The notes beneath the pieces are model-generated. The model saw only the letters and a program-made list of their open reading frames with translations. It was not told where the DNA came from and did not search any database. The position numbers and the translations under genes were made by a program. This document shows positions 1-8,603 of a stretch of DNA of 64,000 nt, piece by piece. This stretch comes from Streptomyces pseudovenezuelae (GTDB taxonomy: Bacteria; Actinomycetota; Actinomycetes; Streptomycetales; Streptomycetaceae): positions 248,001 through 312,000 of the forward strand of contig NZ_JARXVH010000009.1 in NCBI RefSeq assembly GCF_029892565.1, in the 5' to 3' direction. Each line of letters opens with the position of its first letter. Within the stretch, counting starts at the first letter, position 1.

Positions 1-194
1 GTCCGCTCCAGGACCGTGAGCTTCGTGGTTTCCCCGCAGCCGATGCAGAGCGCGAGGAGCCAGACGTCGATGAGTTTGTGATGGGCGTTGACGCGAAATT
101 TTCCGCTCGTCCGGAAGCTCTCGGACGCGCACGCGTGGCAACGGCGGAGAACGAGCGGGAGGCAGGTGGGCATGACCACCCAGGTTTCGAGCAC
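1..194 (-). CDS. DUF1062 protein, partial (C-terminus lies off the window)
   Basis: The minus strand from 194 down to the window edge is open. It encodes the N-terminal 64 residues of a protein with two CxxC pairs (CHAC, then CIGC about 38 residues later), a zinc-ribbon-like arrangement. The segment with FRVNAHHKLIDVWLL between the pairs is how I remember actinobacterial DUF1062 proteins. GTG at 194 gives an N-terminus (LETWVVMPTC) that fits homologues better than the internal ATG at 173. No clear ribosome binding site is visible. Function is unknown; a metal-binding fold is inferred. Confidence 0.7.
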   Translation of the reverse strand, partial: MLETWVVMPTCLPLVLRRCHACASESFRTSGKFRVNAHHKLIDVWLLALCIGCGETTKLTVLER

Positions 195-400
195 GGAGGT
201 ACACCGTCTCTGTGAGAAGTCCGCAGCAAAAAGGAGCGCGGCGCGGATGCGCGACGCGCGACGATTCAGCGTTCGGGGGGTCTCACACGGTGTACAACGG
301 CACGTCCTTGCCCAGATGACTCGGTCCGGCAGCACGGTAGGGGCGTACGGCGGCGGTGGTCCACAGGTTTTCGAGCACCTCGTCGCCGGATGACAGGCTC

Positions 401-406
401 TAGCCT
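401..406 (+). promoter_or_regulatory. -10 element of a leaderless promoter (GNAT gene)
   Basis: TAGCCT lies 6 nt before the ATG at 413 and no Shine-Dalgarno sequence is present. This suggests that transcription starts at or near the start codon. Confidence 0.5.
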
Positions 407-412
407 TCAGAC

Positions 413-901
413 ATGATCCGTACCGCCACCCCCGCCGACATCCCCGTCATCCACACGCTGGTCCGCGAACTCGCCGAGTACGAGAAGGTCCCGCACGAGG
501 CGAAGGCGACCGAGGAGCAGCTCCACGAGGCCCTGTTCGGCGAACGGCCCGCCGCGTACGCGCATATCGCCGTCGACGACACGAGCGGCGAACCGGTCGG
601 CTTCGCGCTCTGGTTCCTGAACTTCTCCACCTGGCGCGGCGTCCACGGCATCTACCTGGAGGACCTCTACGTCCGCCCCACCGCCCGCGGCGCCGGCCAC
701 GGCAAGGCCCTGCTGACCGAACTGGCCCGCATCTGCGTCCGACGCGGCTACCAGCGCCTGGAGTGGTCCGTCCTGAACTGGAACGCCCCGTCGATCGCCT
801 TCTACGAGTCCCTCGGCGCGCGACCGCAGGACGAGTGGACGGTGTACCGGCTGACGGACGGGGCGTTGGCGGGGCTCGGGGCGCCGGGCACGACTATGTG
901 A
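413..901 (+). CDS. GNAT-family N-acetyltransferase
   Basis: A 162-residue single-domain acetyltransferase. The acetyl-CoA pyrophosphate loop (RGAGHGKAL) follows the beta-strand LEDLYVRP at about residues 80-100. The C-terminal NAPSIAFYESLGA (about 124-136) is the conserved motif-B helix of the family. The layout resembles spermidine/diamine acetyltransferase-like GNATs, but the substrate cannot be read from sequence. The start is supported by a -10 element 6 nt upstream (leaderless). It is followed 43 nt later by a DUF4037 gene on the same strand. Confidence 0.9.
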   Translation: MIRTATPADIPVIHTLVRELAEYEKVPHEAKATEEQLHEALFGERPAAYAHIAVDDTSGEPVGFALWFLNFSTWRGVHGIYLEDLYVRPTARGAGHGKALLTELARICVRRGYQRLEWSVLNWNAPSIAFYESLGARPQDEWTVYRLTDGALAGLGAPGTTM

Positions 902-944
902 AGGTTCCGCATGACCCCTCACCGAATGGGCACGGCTCCCTGAC

Positions 945-2000
945 ATGAGCAACACGAATATGCCGCCGTTCCTTTCGGGTCTTGAGCTCTCCCGGCGCTT
1001 ATACATCGAAGTCGTACGCCCGTTACTTGAGGAAGCCGCCCCGGGGATACCCCACTCCGCCGCCCGTCTGGGCAGCGGCTCCGACGTGCTCGGCTTCGAC
1101 ACGACCGGTCCCGCCGGCACCGCCGATCACTCCACCGCGCACTCCACCGACGACCACTCCGCCGACCGCGCCCGCACCCTCCGCCTGCAGCTCTTCCTCC
1201 ACCGCCACGACGTCCCCCGCAACGCCGGCCGCATCAGACACGTCCTCGCCGAGCACCTCCCCGACACCTTCCACGGCCGCCCGGTCCGCGGCGGGGTCGA
1301 AGTCACGCACACCGCCCCCTGGTTCACCGCGACGCTCGGTTTCGACCCGTCGCACATCACCCCGCAGGACTGGCTGGCCGCGCCCACCCAACTGCTCGCC
1401 GAGGTCACCGGAGGTGCCGTCTTCCACGACGGCCTCGGTGAACTCGCCCGCGCCCGCGCCGCGTTGCGCTGGTACCCCCACGACATCTGGCTGCACGTAC
1501 TGGCCTGCCAGTGGCAGCGCGTCTCCCGCGAGGAGGCGCTCGTCGGCCGTTGCGGCGAGGTCGGCGACGAGATCGGTTCCGCGGTCGCGGCGGCCCGGCT
1601 GGTACGGGACTTGATGCGCCTGTGCCTCCTGATGGACCGCCGCTATCCGCCGTACGGCAAATGGCTCGGTACCGCCTTCGCCCACACCTCCGCAGGGCAC
1701 CGCCTCACCCCGGTCCTGACCGCCGCCGTCACGGCCGGCGACCGGCACGGCCGCGAGAAACACCTGGCCCACGCCTACGAGACCGTCGCCGGCCTGCACA
1801 ACCAACTCGGCCTGACCGACCGCGTCGAACCCACCGCACCGCCCCACCGGTTCACCCGCGCCCTCACCTCCCGCATCGCCGACCCGGCCCTCAAGCGGCT
1901 GCAACTCGTCGGCTCGGTCGACCAGTTCGTCGACAGCGCGGAGGTGCTGACCCGGCCGGAACTGGCGCGGGCGGTGTACGCGTCGGTCACGTCAGCGTGA
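945..2000 (+). CDS. DUF4037 domain-containing protein
   Basis: A 351-residue soluble protein. The region with HDIWLHVLACQW and LMRLCLLMDRRYPPYGKW, followed by a helical C-terminal half, is typical of actinobacterial DUF4037 proteins, which carry a nucleotidyltransferase-like N-terminal region. Residues 50-75 are a His/Thr/Asp-rich low-complexity insert (TADHSTAHSTDDHS). The ATG at 945 has no strong ribosome binding site. Its 3' end overlaps the convergent GH9 gene by 14 nt. Function is unknown. Confidence 0.75.
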   Translation: MSNTNMPPFLSGLELSRRLYIEVVRPLLEEAAPGIPHSAARLGSGSDVLGFDTTGPAGTADHSTAHSTDDHSADRARTLRLQLFLHRHDVPRNAGRIRHVLAEHLPDTFHGRPVRGGVEVTHTAPWFTATLGFDPSHITPQDWLAAPTQLLAEVTGGAVFHDGLGELARARAALRWYPHDIWLHVLACQWQRVSREEALVGRCGEVGDEIGSAVAAARLVRDLMRLCLLMDRRYPPYGKWLGTAFAHTSAGHRLTPVLTAAVTAGDRHGREKHLAHAYETVAGLHNQLGLTDRVEPTAPPHRFTRALTSRIADPALKRLQLVGSVDQFVDSAEVLTRPELARAVYASVTSA

Positions 2001-3930
2001 AGGCCAGCAGTGCCGTCGTCGTGAAGTCCAGCGACGGCTCCACCGTCTGCCAGGCGCCCACGTCGTCCACGTACCGCGCGCCCTTGCCGTCGAAGTCGGT
2101 CCACGCTCCGGCCGGCGGGGCGGCGGCGCACTTCTTCATGGTGGGGAAGCCGTTCAAGTCGGCGAGTTCGTCGGCCGCGTTGGGTCCGTTGACCACCGCG
2201 CCCCGCAGGATGGCGCCCTTGCCGTCGAGACTGCCACGGAGGTTGGCCAACTGGTGTTCCGGGCAGTGCGGATAGACCTCACCCGCACCGATCATGAAGC
2301 TGGTGCCCCAGGCGTTGGCGCCGAGGGCCCACCCCCGCTGCTGCCCGGCGAAGGCCGCGTAACGGGTGTCCCCGGTGGCCTTGGCGTAGAGGCGGGCGGT
2401 GGCCACAAGACCGAAGGTGTGCGGCACGGCGTCGAAGTCGTCGTAGACCGCGCCCGCGCCGAACGGGTCGTGCCCGGCGCGGTCGACGCCGTCCTCCAGT
2501 TGGCGGCGCAGGTCCTTGTAGAGGTCCCCTTCCCCGATGTCGTTGCTGCGGGCGCCGTCCAGCGCGGTGGCCAGGTCGACGTGGGCCAGCGCGCTGACGT
2601 CGGCGACGTTGAGGGTGCCCTTGACGTCGGAGTCCAGGTAGGCGCGGGCCCAGCGGGCCGCGTCGGACGTCCAGTCGCCCTCCCGGTCGTCACCCAACTT
2701 CCCTGCAGCCAGGGCCAGTTCCGCACCGGCGAACTCCATGTCGTCCTGCCAGGAGTCCTCGGGGTAGAACGCGCTGGGGAACGCGGTGACGAGCGGTTCG
2801 TCGGGGTCGTGGTCGGTGTCGGCCAGGTCGTAGACGGCGGCGGCCTTGTCCAGCCACTCCCGCGCCCGGTCCGGGTCGGTGCCTGCCATGCGCTGCGCGG
2901 CGAGGGCGAAGACCGCGGCCACGCGTCCGGCCAGACTGGGGGTGATCGGCTCGCCCGGGTCGTTCGCGCGGAAGACCGGGCGGTGCTTGATCGTGTAGTC
3001 CGGGTCACCGGGTGACACGTCGAGTCGGTCGTCGGCCTCCGGCAGCCGCCACACGTCGTGATCGGTCCGCACGGCGTCGTTGCCCGCGCCGATGCCGACC
3101 TGGGCGTAGAGCGTCCCGCTGTCCCCGTCCCACATCTTGTCCAGCCAGTCCAGGCCGTGCGTGGCCTCGGCGGACAGTTCCTTCATGTCCGGCAAGTCCC
3201 GCTGGGCGAGCAGGAGTTCGGCGACCGAGTAGGAGGTGGTGCCGGTGAACTTGAGGAAGTCCCCCGCGTCGAACCAGCCACCGGAGACGTCGACCTGGTC
3301 GCCGGTCGGGGTCAGCCGCTCGTCGAGCAGCTCGTCGCCCTCCTCGTCGTACTCCGGGTCGGCGTAGACGGTCGCGTCCTCGTCGGCGAGATGGGACGGG
3401 CCGTGCCTGAGGGCACCACCGGGAAGCGCGCCATCGGGAATCACGTCGGCTCCATCGCGCTGGGCTTGTAGGAAGCGGACGTTGTCCCGGACCAGCGAGG
3501 TCATCAACTCGTGGGCGTCGGCCACCCGGAAGGCGGGCGAGCGGCCGGCGGCGCTGCCGGTGAGGACGATCCGGTAGATGCCGGGGGTGTTCAGCGCGGA
3601 GAGGTCGGCGGTGCGCACCGAGGGGTACTTGGCATTCCAACGGCCGGTCACGGCACCGAGCCGGCCCGCCGCGACCACGTCGTCCTCGTCCTCGGCGTCG
3701 ACGACCTTGAAACGGGCGCCCGCGAGGGCCTTCGCGGGCCCCATGACGTAGGCCTGCTTCGTCTCGCCGCGCAGATAGCCGACCTGGTCGACGCGGACGG
3801 CCACGTCGGTCGCGGGCGACGTGCGGGAGCCGTCGAAGGGCATGCCGAGCAGGTTCACGGCGACGAGCAGAGTGCCCAGGCCCGTAATGCCTGCGGTGAC
3901 CAGCAGGCCGGGGGTGCGCAGAGAGTTCAT
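1987..3930 (-). CDS. Glycoside hydrolase family 9 protein (cellulase-like), membrane-anchored
   Basis: A 647-residue protein. Residues 8-32 form a hydrophobic N-terminal anchor or signal (LLVTAGITGLGTLLVAVNLLG). An Ig-like CelD N-terminal domain covers about 45-130 (VRVDQVGYL). The GH9 (alpha/alpha)6 catalytic domain follows, with SGGWFDAGDFLKF supplying the catalytic-base Asp residues. Near the C-terminus SFMIGAGEVYPHCPEHQ and VEPSLDFTTTALLAF hold the positions of the catalytic-acid Glu region. GH9 enzymes hydrolyse beta-1,4-glucans or related beta-glycosides. No carbohydrate-binding module is present. The two-component system immediately upstream on the same strand (gap 44 nt) could be co-transcribed, but nothing links its signal to glucan. 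Confidence 0.85.
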   Translation of the reverse strand: MNSLRTPGLLVTAGITGLGTLLVAVNLLGMPFDGSRTSPATDVAVRVDQVGYLRGETKQAYVMGPAKALAGARFKVVDAEDEDDVVAAGRLGAVTGRWNAKYPSVRTADLSALNTPGIYRIVLTGSAAGRSPAFRVADAHELMTSLVRDNVRFLQAQRDGADVIPDGALPGGALRHGPSHLADEDATVYADPEYDEEGDELLDERLTPTGDQVDVSGGWFDAGDFLKFTGTTSYSVAELLLAQRDLPDMKELSAEATHGLDWLDKMWDGDSGTLYAQVGIGAGNDAVRTDHDVWRLPEADDRLDVSPGDPDYTIKHRPVFRANDPGEPITPSLAGRVAAVFALAAQRMAGTDPDRAREWLDKAAAVYDLADTDHDPDEPLVTAFPSAFYPEDSWQDDMEFAGAELALAAGKLGDDREGDWTSDAARWARAYLDSDVKGTLNVADVSALAHVDLATALDGARSNDIGEGDLYKDLRRQLEDGVDRAGHDPFGAGAVYDDFDAVPHTFGLVATARLYAKATGDTRYAAFAGQQRGWALGANAWGTSFMIGAGEVYPHCPEHQLANLRGSLDGKGAILRGAVVNGPNAADELADLNGFPTMKKCAAAPPAGAWTDFDGKGARYVDDVGAWQTVEPSLDFTTTALLAFTLT

Positions 3931-3974
3931 GCGCTCACGGTGCCGGGGGCTTCATGAGATGACGATGAGGACGC

Positions 3975-5345
3975 CTAGGTCGGGGGCGGCGGCGTCGGGG
4001 TCGGGGGCGTGGGCAACCGCAGCTCGGCGAGCAGCCCAGCCCCGGGAGCGTCGGTGAGGCGAGCGGTCCCGTGATGCAGCTCGGCGACCCAACGGACGAT
4101 GGCGAGCCCGGCCCCCGTACCCGCACCCGCACCCGCACCCGCGGCAGACCCCACACCCGTACCCCAGCCAGACCCCGTACCCGAAGCGGTCCCGTCCCCC
4201 CGAGCGACCGTAACCCCCCGCCCGAACACCCGCTCCCGATCCCCGACCGGCACCCCGGCCCCGTGGTCCCGCACCGTCACCAGCCCCGGCCCGACCGTGA
4301 CCTCCACCGGCGCCCCCGCCGGCCCTCCATGCCTCTGCGCGTTCTCCACCAGGTTCCGTACCGCCTGCGCCAGCAGGTCCGGATCCCCGAGGACCACCAC
4401 CGGCTCGGACGTCACCGTCACGCTCTCGTGGTCCGGCAACTCCTCCACCGTGGTCTCCACCAACTGATCCAGACGCAACGGCACCAGCTCCACCCGCTGC
4501 GCACCGGACTCCAGCCGGGCCCTGGCCAACAACCCCGTGACGAGTCGGCTCAGCCGGTCCACCAGCCGTAGCGCCTCGTCGGAGGAACCGCCCCGCTCCA
4601 CCACGAGCCTCAACGTCGCCAGCGGCGTACGCAGTTCGTGTGCCGCCTCGGCCAGGAACTGCTCCTGCTGCCCGAGCCCGCGCAGCGCGGGCCGCATCGC
4701 CCGGCCGGACAGCAGATGCCCGACGGCCGCCGCGCAGCAGACCAACGCCGTGCAGCCGAGCGCCAACCAGCGTACGAGGACGTCGTGATCGTGTTCGCTG
4801 CGCGCCAGTTCCGTGCCGACCAGCACGGCCGCGCCGATCCGGTCGTCGTCCCAGACCGGAGCCGCCGCCCACCTCAACCGCGCGCCGTGTGCGGAAGGGG
4901 CGCTGACGACGACGGTCTCCTGTCCGTCCAGGACGCTCCGCCAGACCTCGTCCAACCGGTCCGCAGCCGGCAGCGCCGAGCGCGAGGGGACGACGTTCCG
5001 CACCGACGGCGCCTTCCCCGGCTCCGCCTGCAGAACGGCCAACACCTGGGCACCCCGGGCGAGTTCGTCCTCCCGCAGCGGCTCCAGGTGCAGCACCCCC
5101 GCGTCGAACCACACCGCCCGCGACAGACCGGCGGCGCGGCTGTCCACCTCGTGGTCGAGGCCGGAACTGCGGGATCCGGCATCGATGCGGATCGCGACCG
5201 TGGCGAGTACGACGAGACAGGCGGCGGTGGTCGAGGCGAACAGGAGCGTCATCAGCCGACGGGTCCGCCGCAGCCGGGCCACGGCGGGCGACGGGGCGGG
5301 AGAAGGGGCGGAGGGCTGGGCGGACGCCGGGCCGCGACGCTTCAC
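3975..5345 (-). CDS. Sensor histidine kinase (OmpR-pair type)
   Basis: A 456-residue kinase. TM1 is at about 31-52, an extracytoplasmic sensor at about 53-190 and TM2 at about 191-213. The phosphoacceptor is H236 (EAAHELRTPL), the N box is NLVENAQRHG (331-340) and the G1 box is RDHGAGVP (359-366). The G2 region GAGLAIVRWV is preceded by a 29-residue Gly/Ala/Thr/Ser insert (about 383-411) encoded partly by four ACCCGC hexamers on the plus strand. The C-terminus is a Pro/Thr tail. The start codon overlaps the stop of its response regulator gene (ATGA, 5342-5345), so the pair is translationally coupled. The signal is unknown. Confidence 0.9.
   Translation of the reverse strand: MKRRGPASAQPSAPSPAPSPAVARLRRTRRLMTLLFASTTAACLVVLATVAIRIDAGSRSSGLDHEVDSRAAGLSRAVWFDAGVLHLEPLREDELARGAQVLAVLQAEPGKAPSVRNVVPSRSALPAADRLDEVWRSVLDGQETVVVSAPSAHGARLRWAAAPVWDDDRIGAAVLVGTELARSEHDHDVLVRWLALGCTALVCCAAAVGHLLSGRAMRPALRGLGQQEQFLAEAAHELRTPLATLRLVVERGGSSDEALRLVDRLSRLVTGLLARARLESGAQRVELVPLRLDQLVETTVEELPDHESVTVTSEPVVVLGDPDLLAQAVRNLVENAQRHGGPAGAPVEVTVGPGLVTVRDHGAGVPVGDRERVFGRGVTVARGDGTASGTGSGWGTGVGSAAGAGAGAGTGAGLAIVRWVAELHHGTARLTDAPGAGLLAELRLPTPPTPTPPPPT
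4119..4142. repeat. Hexamer microsatellite (ACCCGC)4 inside the kinase ATP lid
   Basis: Four perfect 6-bp units followed by about 50 bp of degenerate copies. They encode the Gly-Ala run beside the G2 box of the histidine kinase. A 6-bp unit changes length without breaking the frame. Confidence 0.8.
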
Positions 5346-6031
5346 GCCTCGCCACCCGCACCCGCACCCGCACCCGCATTCAGGAAGTAGCCGACCCCCC
5401 GCACCGTCCGGATCACATCAGGTGGCCCGAGTCGGCGGCGCAGTTGGCCGATCAGGACGTCCACCACGTTGGACATCGGCTCGCTCGCCTCGTCCCAGCA
5501 GCTCTCGATCAGCTCGCTGCGCGTGACCACTTCACCGGCGCGCAGCATCAGGACCTCCAGCACCGCGAACTCCTTGGCGGACAGGCTGAGCAGCACCCCC
5601 GCCCTGGACACGCGGCGCCGTGGGAGATCGACCTCCAGGTCGCCCGCCCGCAGGACCGGCGGTCGCGCGGGTTGCTCCCTGCGGCACAACGCCCGTACGC
5701 GCAGGACGAGTTCGACGAAGGCGAAGGGCTTGACCAGGTAGTCGTCCGCGCCGTGCTCGAAACCGGCCACCCGGTCGCTCACCGCGTCCAGCGCGGTCAG
5801 GAGCAGGAAGGGCAGCACCGACCCCGCCCGCCGTTGCGCGGCGAGCAGGGTGAGCGAGTCGCCGTCCGGTACCGAGCGGTCGGCCACGACACAGTCGTAA
5901 CCGTTGACGGAGAGCTTGAGATCCGCCTCGGCCAGAGTCCGCGCGAGGTCCACCGCGAACCCCGCGTCCCGCAGCTGAGCTGCGACGACGAGCCCCAGCT
6001 CGGGATCGTCCTCCAAGACCAATACGCGCAT
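5342..6031 (-). CDS. OmpR/PhoB-family response regulator
   Basis: A 229-residue regulator. The receiver domain has the acidic pocket E7/D8/D9, phosphoacceptor D51 (DCVVADRS) and K101 (YLVKPF). A winged-helix effector domain covers about 128-220 (LSLSAKEFAVLEVLMLRAG and VIRTVRGVGYFL). The usual LDLxLP after the phosphoacceptor is ADRSVPDG here, mildly divergent. The C-terminus ends in a short Gly-Ala run encoded by (ACCCGC)4, the same hexamer found in its partner kinase. It is the first gene of the kinase operon, read leftwards. Confidence 0.92.
   Translation of the reverse strand: MRVLVLEDDPELGLVVAAQLRDAGFAVDLARTLAEADLKLSVNGYDCVVADRSVPDGDSLTLLAAQRRAGSVLPFLLLTALDAVSDRVAGFEHGADDYLVKPFAFVELVLRVRALCRREQPARPPVLRAGDLEVDLPRRRVSRAGVLLSLSAKEFAVLEVLMLRAGEVVTRSELIESCWDEASEPMSNVVDVLIGQLRRRLGPPDVIRTVRGVGYFLNAGAGAGAGGEA
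5354..5377. repeat. Hexamer microsatellite (ACCCGC)4 at the response-regulator C-terminus
   Basis: Four perfect 6-bp units encode the terminal Gly-Ala residues just before the ATGA overlap with the kinase gene. It is the second copy of the hexamer found in the kinase at 4119-4142. Confidence 0.8.
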
Positions 6032-6140
6032 GGCCGGAGCTTAGACGCAACAAGCGCCCGTATCGCCCGCCCCCGAGCGGCGCGACTTTCGTCGTTCTCG
6101 GGTGCGACGAACGGATGCTGTGCGCCCGGGCGGGGATGCC

Positions 6141-6146
6141 TACCGT
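6141..6146 (+). promoter_or_regulatory. -10 element of a leaderless promoter (NarL-type kinase)
   Basis: TACCGT lies 6 nt before GTG 6153. No Shine-Dalgarno sequence is present. Confidence 0.5.
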
Positions 6147-6152
6147 GGGCGC

Positions 6153-7865
6153 GTGAACGTGACGACGAAGGCCCTCGATGTCCGGCGGCGACTGGGCGCG
6201 GCCGGCATGTGGCCCCGGCGGCGGATAGTCGGCGAGACGGTGCTGGCCCTCGTCCTTGCGCTGCTCGCGGGGGCGAGCGTGCTGGGCGAGGGCGTGGCGT
6301 GGATGGCCGGCGTGGCGGTGGCCGCCGCGGTGGCCTCGCTGTCGCGGCGGGCGTTCCCGGGGAGCGTGCTGGTGCTCGTCGGCGCGGCCGACGGCGTGTT
6401 CGGTGGGTTCTGGGCCGTGCTGATGGTCGCGAGCTGGTCGGCGGGGTCGAGGATCGAGGCACCGCGCCGGGCGCTCGCGGTGTTCGCGGCCTCGTACGTC
6501 CTGTGTGCGGGAGTCTCCGTCCAGCAGGCGCACTTCGCGCTGTCCGCGCCGCAGACGCTGCTGTTCACCACGCTCTCGTTCCTGGCGACGGCGGTCGTGC
6601 CCGGCCTCGCCAGCCGCTACCGCTCCCAGCGCCGGCGGCTGCTGCGCGCGCTGCACGAGCACAACGCCCAACTGCTGCGCGAACGCGAGATCATCGCGTC
6701 CCACGCCCGCCTGCGGGAGCGCCAGCGCATCGCGCAGGACATGCACGACAGCCTCGGCCACCAACTCGCCCTGATCGCCGTCCACACGGGCGCGCTCGAA
6801 GTGGACCGGGACCTGACGGACGGGCAGCGGCAGGCGGTCGGTGTCCTGCGGGAGGCGTCCGTGGCCGCGATGCACGAACTGCGCGAGGCGGTCGGCATCC
6901 TGCACGACGGTACGCCCGACCGGGCACGGGAGCGCGAGGGCGAGGGCGAGCCCGCGGGCCGGGGTGTCTCGGGGATCGACGGCCTGGTGACGGCCTCGCG
7001 GGGCACGCGGGCGGTCGTGGAGCTACGGCGTACGGGCGAGGTACGGCCACTGGCCCCCGCCGCCGACCACGCGGCGTACCGGATCGTGCAGGAGGCGCTG
7101 ACCAACGCCCTCAAGCACGCGCCGGGCGCCCCGATCGCCGTCGAGCTGCGCTACGAGCCGGACTCCCTGGTGGTCGAGGTCGCCAACGGGCCGGTGCCGA
7201 CCAACGAGGGTCGCCGGCCCGCCGTCAGCGGTGGGCAGGGGCTCACCGGGCTGCAGGAACGGGCCCGGCTGGTCGGCGGCATGGTGCATGCGGGGGCCGG
7301 GGCCGACGGCGGGTTCCGGGTCGCGGGCGTACTGCCCTACCCGGGGCGGGAGATGACGACCTTCGGCGATACGACGGACGACTTCCGGGGGCAGAGCGGA
7401 GGGACGGTCCCCGGCGACGGTGGCGAGGTCATCGACTGGTCCGGTCCGCCGGACAGGCAGAAGGAGTTCGACATCGCCATGGGAAGCAAGAAGAAGGGCG
7501 TCGTGATCGGATGTGGCGCCGCGGTGCTGGCCTTCGTCGTTCTCGGGGTCGTGGCCGTCGTGTTCGTCGTCAAACTGGTGGGCAGCGAGGCCGACAAGCT
7601 CATGGTCGACCCGTCGGTCTACCACTCGGTGCAGGTCGGCGACACCGAGGCGGTCGTCCGGGACAAGCTGCCGCACGGCAAGTCGTTCCTGGCCGGTGCG
7701 CTGAACGACGACGCCGGCGCTCCCCCCGCACCGAAGGGCGCGACCTGCTCGTCCTACCTGTCGACCGGGGACTGGCCGGACGAGGGGAGCAAGGCACCCG
7801 CCTACCGCTTCTGCTTCCGGGACGGCAAACTGATCGAGAAGCGGGCCTTCATGAGCACGTCGTAA
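6153..7865 (+). CDS. NarL-type sensor histidine kinase with an extra C-terminal membrane-anchored domain
   Basis: GTG 6153 is preferred over the ATG at 6102 because a -10 element sits 6 nt upstream. The 570-residue product has four or more N-terminal TM helices (about 25-160). The HisKA_3 dimerisation helix carries phosphoacceptor H198 (RIAQDMHDSLGHQ). A HATPase domain (VQEALTNALKHA, then GGQGLTGLQERARLVGG) ends at about residue 405. A family kinase normally stops there. Instead, a linker of about 40 residues, a strong TM helix (VVIGCGAAVLAFVVLGVVAV) and an exterior domain of about 100 residues with two Cys (CSSYL, FCFRDG) follow in the same frame. A possible internal start (ATG 7480, AAGGAG upstream) suggests a former separate gene. 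The partner regulator begins 24 nt downstream. Confidence 0.88.
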   Translation: MNVTTKALDVRRRLGAAGMWPRRRIVGETVLALVLALLAGASVLGEGVAWMAGVAVAAAVASLSRRAFPGSVLVLVGAADGVFGGFWAVLMVASWSAGSRIEAPRRALAVFAASYVLCAGVSVQQAHFALSAPQTLLFTTLSFLATAVVPGLASRYRSQRRRLLRALHEHNAQLLREREIIASHARLRERQRIAQDMHDSLGHQLALIAVHTGALEVDRDLTDGQRQAVGVLREASVAAMHELREAVGILHDGTPDRAREREGEGEPAGRGVSGIDGLVTASRGTRAVVELRRTGEVRPLAPAADHAAYRIVQEALTNALKHAPGAPIAVELRYEPDSLVVEVANGPVPTNEGRRPAVSGGQGLTGLQERARLVGGMVHAGAGADGGFRVAGVLPYPGREMTTFGDTTDDFRGQSGGTVPGDGGEVIDWSGPPDRQKEFDIAMGSKKKGVVIGCGAAVLAFVVLGVVAVVFVVKLVGSEADKLMVDPSVYHSVQVGDTEAVVRDKLPHGKSFLAGALNDDAGAPPAPKGATCSSYLSTGDWPDEGSKAPAYRFCFRDGKLIEKRAFMSTS

Positions 7866-7889
7866 CCACGACCACCTTGCAGGAGAACT

Positions 7890-8546
7890 GTGATCAGGGT
7901 CCTCGTCGCGGACGACGAACCGCTCATCCGGGCGGGCATCAGGATGATCCTCACCTCCGCCGACGACATCGACGTCGTCGCGGAGGCGGCCAACGGCCGT
8001 GAAGCGGTCGAGCTGGTCCGCGCGCACGCCGTCGACGTGGCCCTGCTCGACATCCAGATGCCCGTGCTGGACGACCTGTCCGCGCTGGCCGAACTGCGGC
8101 GGGCGGCGCCGTCCGTACGTCCCCTGATCCTGACGACGTTCGGCGAGCGGGAGAACGTACTGCGCGCGCTGAGCCACGGCGGCGCCGGGTTCCTGCTGAA
8201 GGACTCGGCACCGGCCGAACTGATCCAGGCGGTACGGGCGGCGGCGGCCGGCGACGCGTATCTCTCGCCCGCCGCCACCCGCCACGTCGTCGACTCGCTC
8301 GCCTCGGGCCCGGCCGCGGCGCGCGGCGAGGACGCCCGGCGACGCCTGGAGGCGCTGAGCGAACGGGAGTTGGAGGTCCTCGCCCTCCTCGGCGAGGGCC
8401 TGTCGAACGCCGACGCGGGCGCCCGGATCCATGTCAGCGAGGCGACGGTGAAGACGTACGTCAGCCGCATCCTGACGAAGCTGCGCTGCGAGAACCGGGT
8501 CCAGGCGGCGCTGTTGGCACGGGACGCGGGGCTGGGGCCCGGCTGA
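7890..8546 (+). CDS. NarL/LuxR-family response regulator
   Basis: A 218-residue regulator. The receiver has D9/D10 and phosphoacceptor D54 (VALLDIQMP), with the conserved Lys in GFLLKDSAP. A LuxR-type HTH lies at about 152-212 (LSERELEVLALLGEGLSNADAGARIHVSE, read in parts, then TVKTYVSRILTKL). GTG 7890 has a good ribosome binding site (AGGAGA). It is co-transcribed with the kinase upstream, which it presumably receives phosphate from. Confidence 0.93.
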   Translation: MIRVLVADDEPLIRAGIRMILTSADDIDVVAEAANGREAVELVRAHAVDVALLDIQMPVLDDLSALAELRRAAPSVRPLILTTFGERENVLRALSHGGAGFLLKDSAPAELIQAVRAAAAGDAYLSPAATRHVVDSLASGPAAARGEDARRRLEALSERELEVLALLGEGLSNADAGARIHVSEATVKTYVSRILTKLRCENRVQAALLARDAGLGPG

Positions 8547-8552
8547 CCGCTG

Positions 8553-8603
8553 CTTCAGCGCCTCCACTACTTCAGCGCCTCCGCTACTTCAGCGCCTCCG
8601 CGA
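8553..8603. repeat. 17-bp tandem repeat (3 copies) over the 3' end of the siderophore-binding gene
   Basis: Units at 8553-8569, 8570-8586 and 8587-8603 each begin CTTCAGCGCCTCC and differ by one to three bases. The third unit encodes the last residues (EALK) and stop of the substrate-binding protein. The other two are extra copies of that gene end. Confidence 0.85.

Noticed and set aside
195..412. A gene in the gap before the first GNAT gene
   Set aside because: The only open frame is antisense to the DUF1062 N-terminus and composition-driven; nothing supports it.
5444..8002. Very long open frames on the opposite or alternative strands (for example about 850 codons here, and about 1270 on the minus strand over the SARP gene)
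   Set aside because: They are antisense shadows in high-GC DNA with Arg/Gly/Pro-rich, low-quality translations and no family resemblance.
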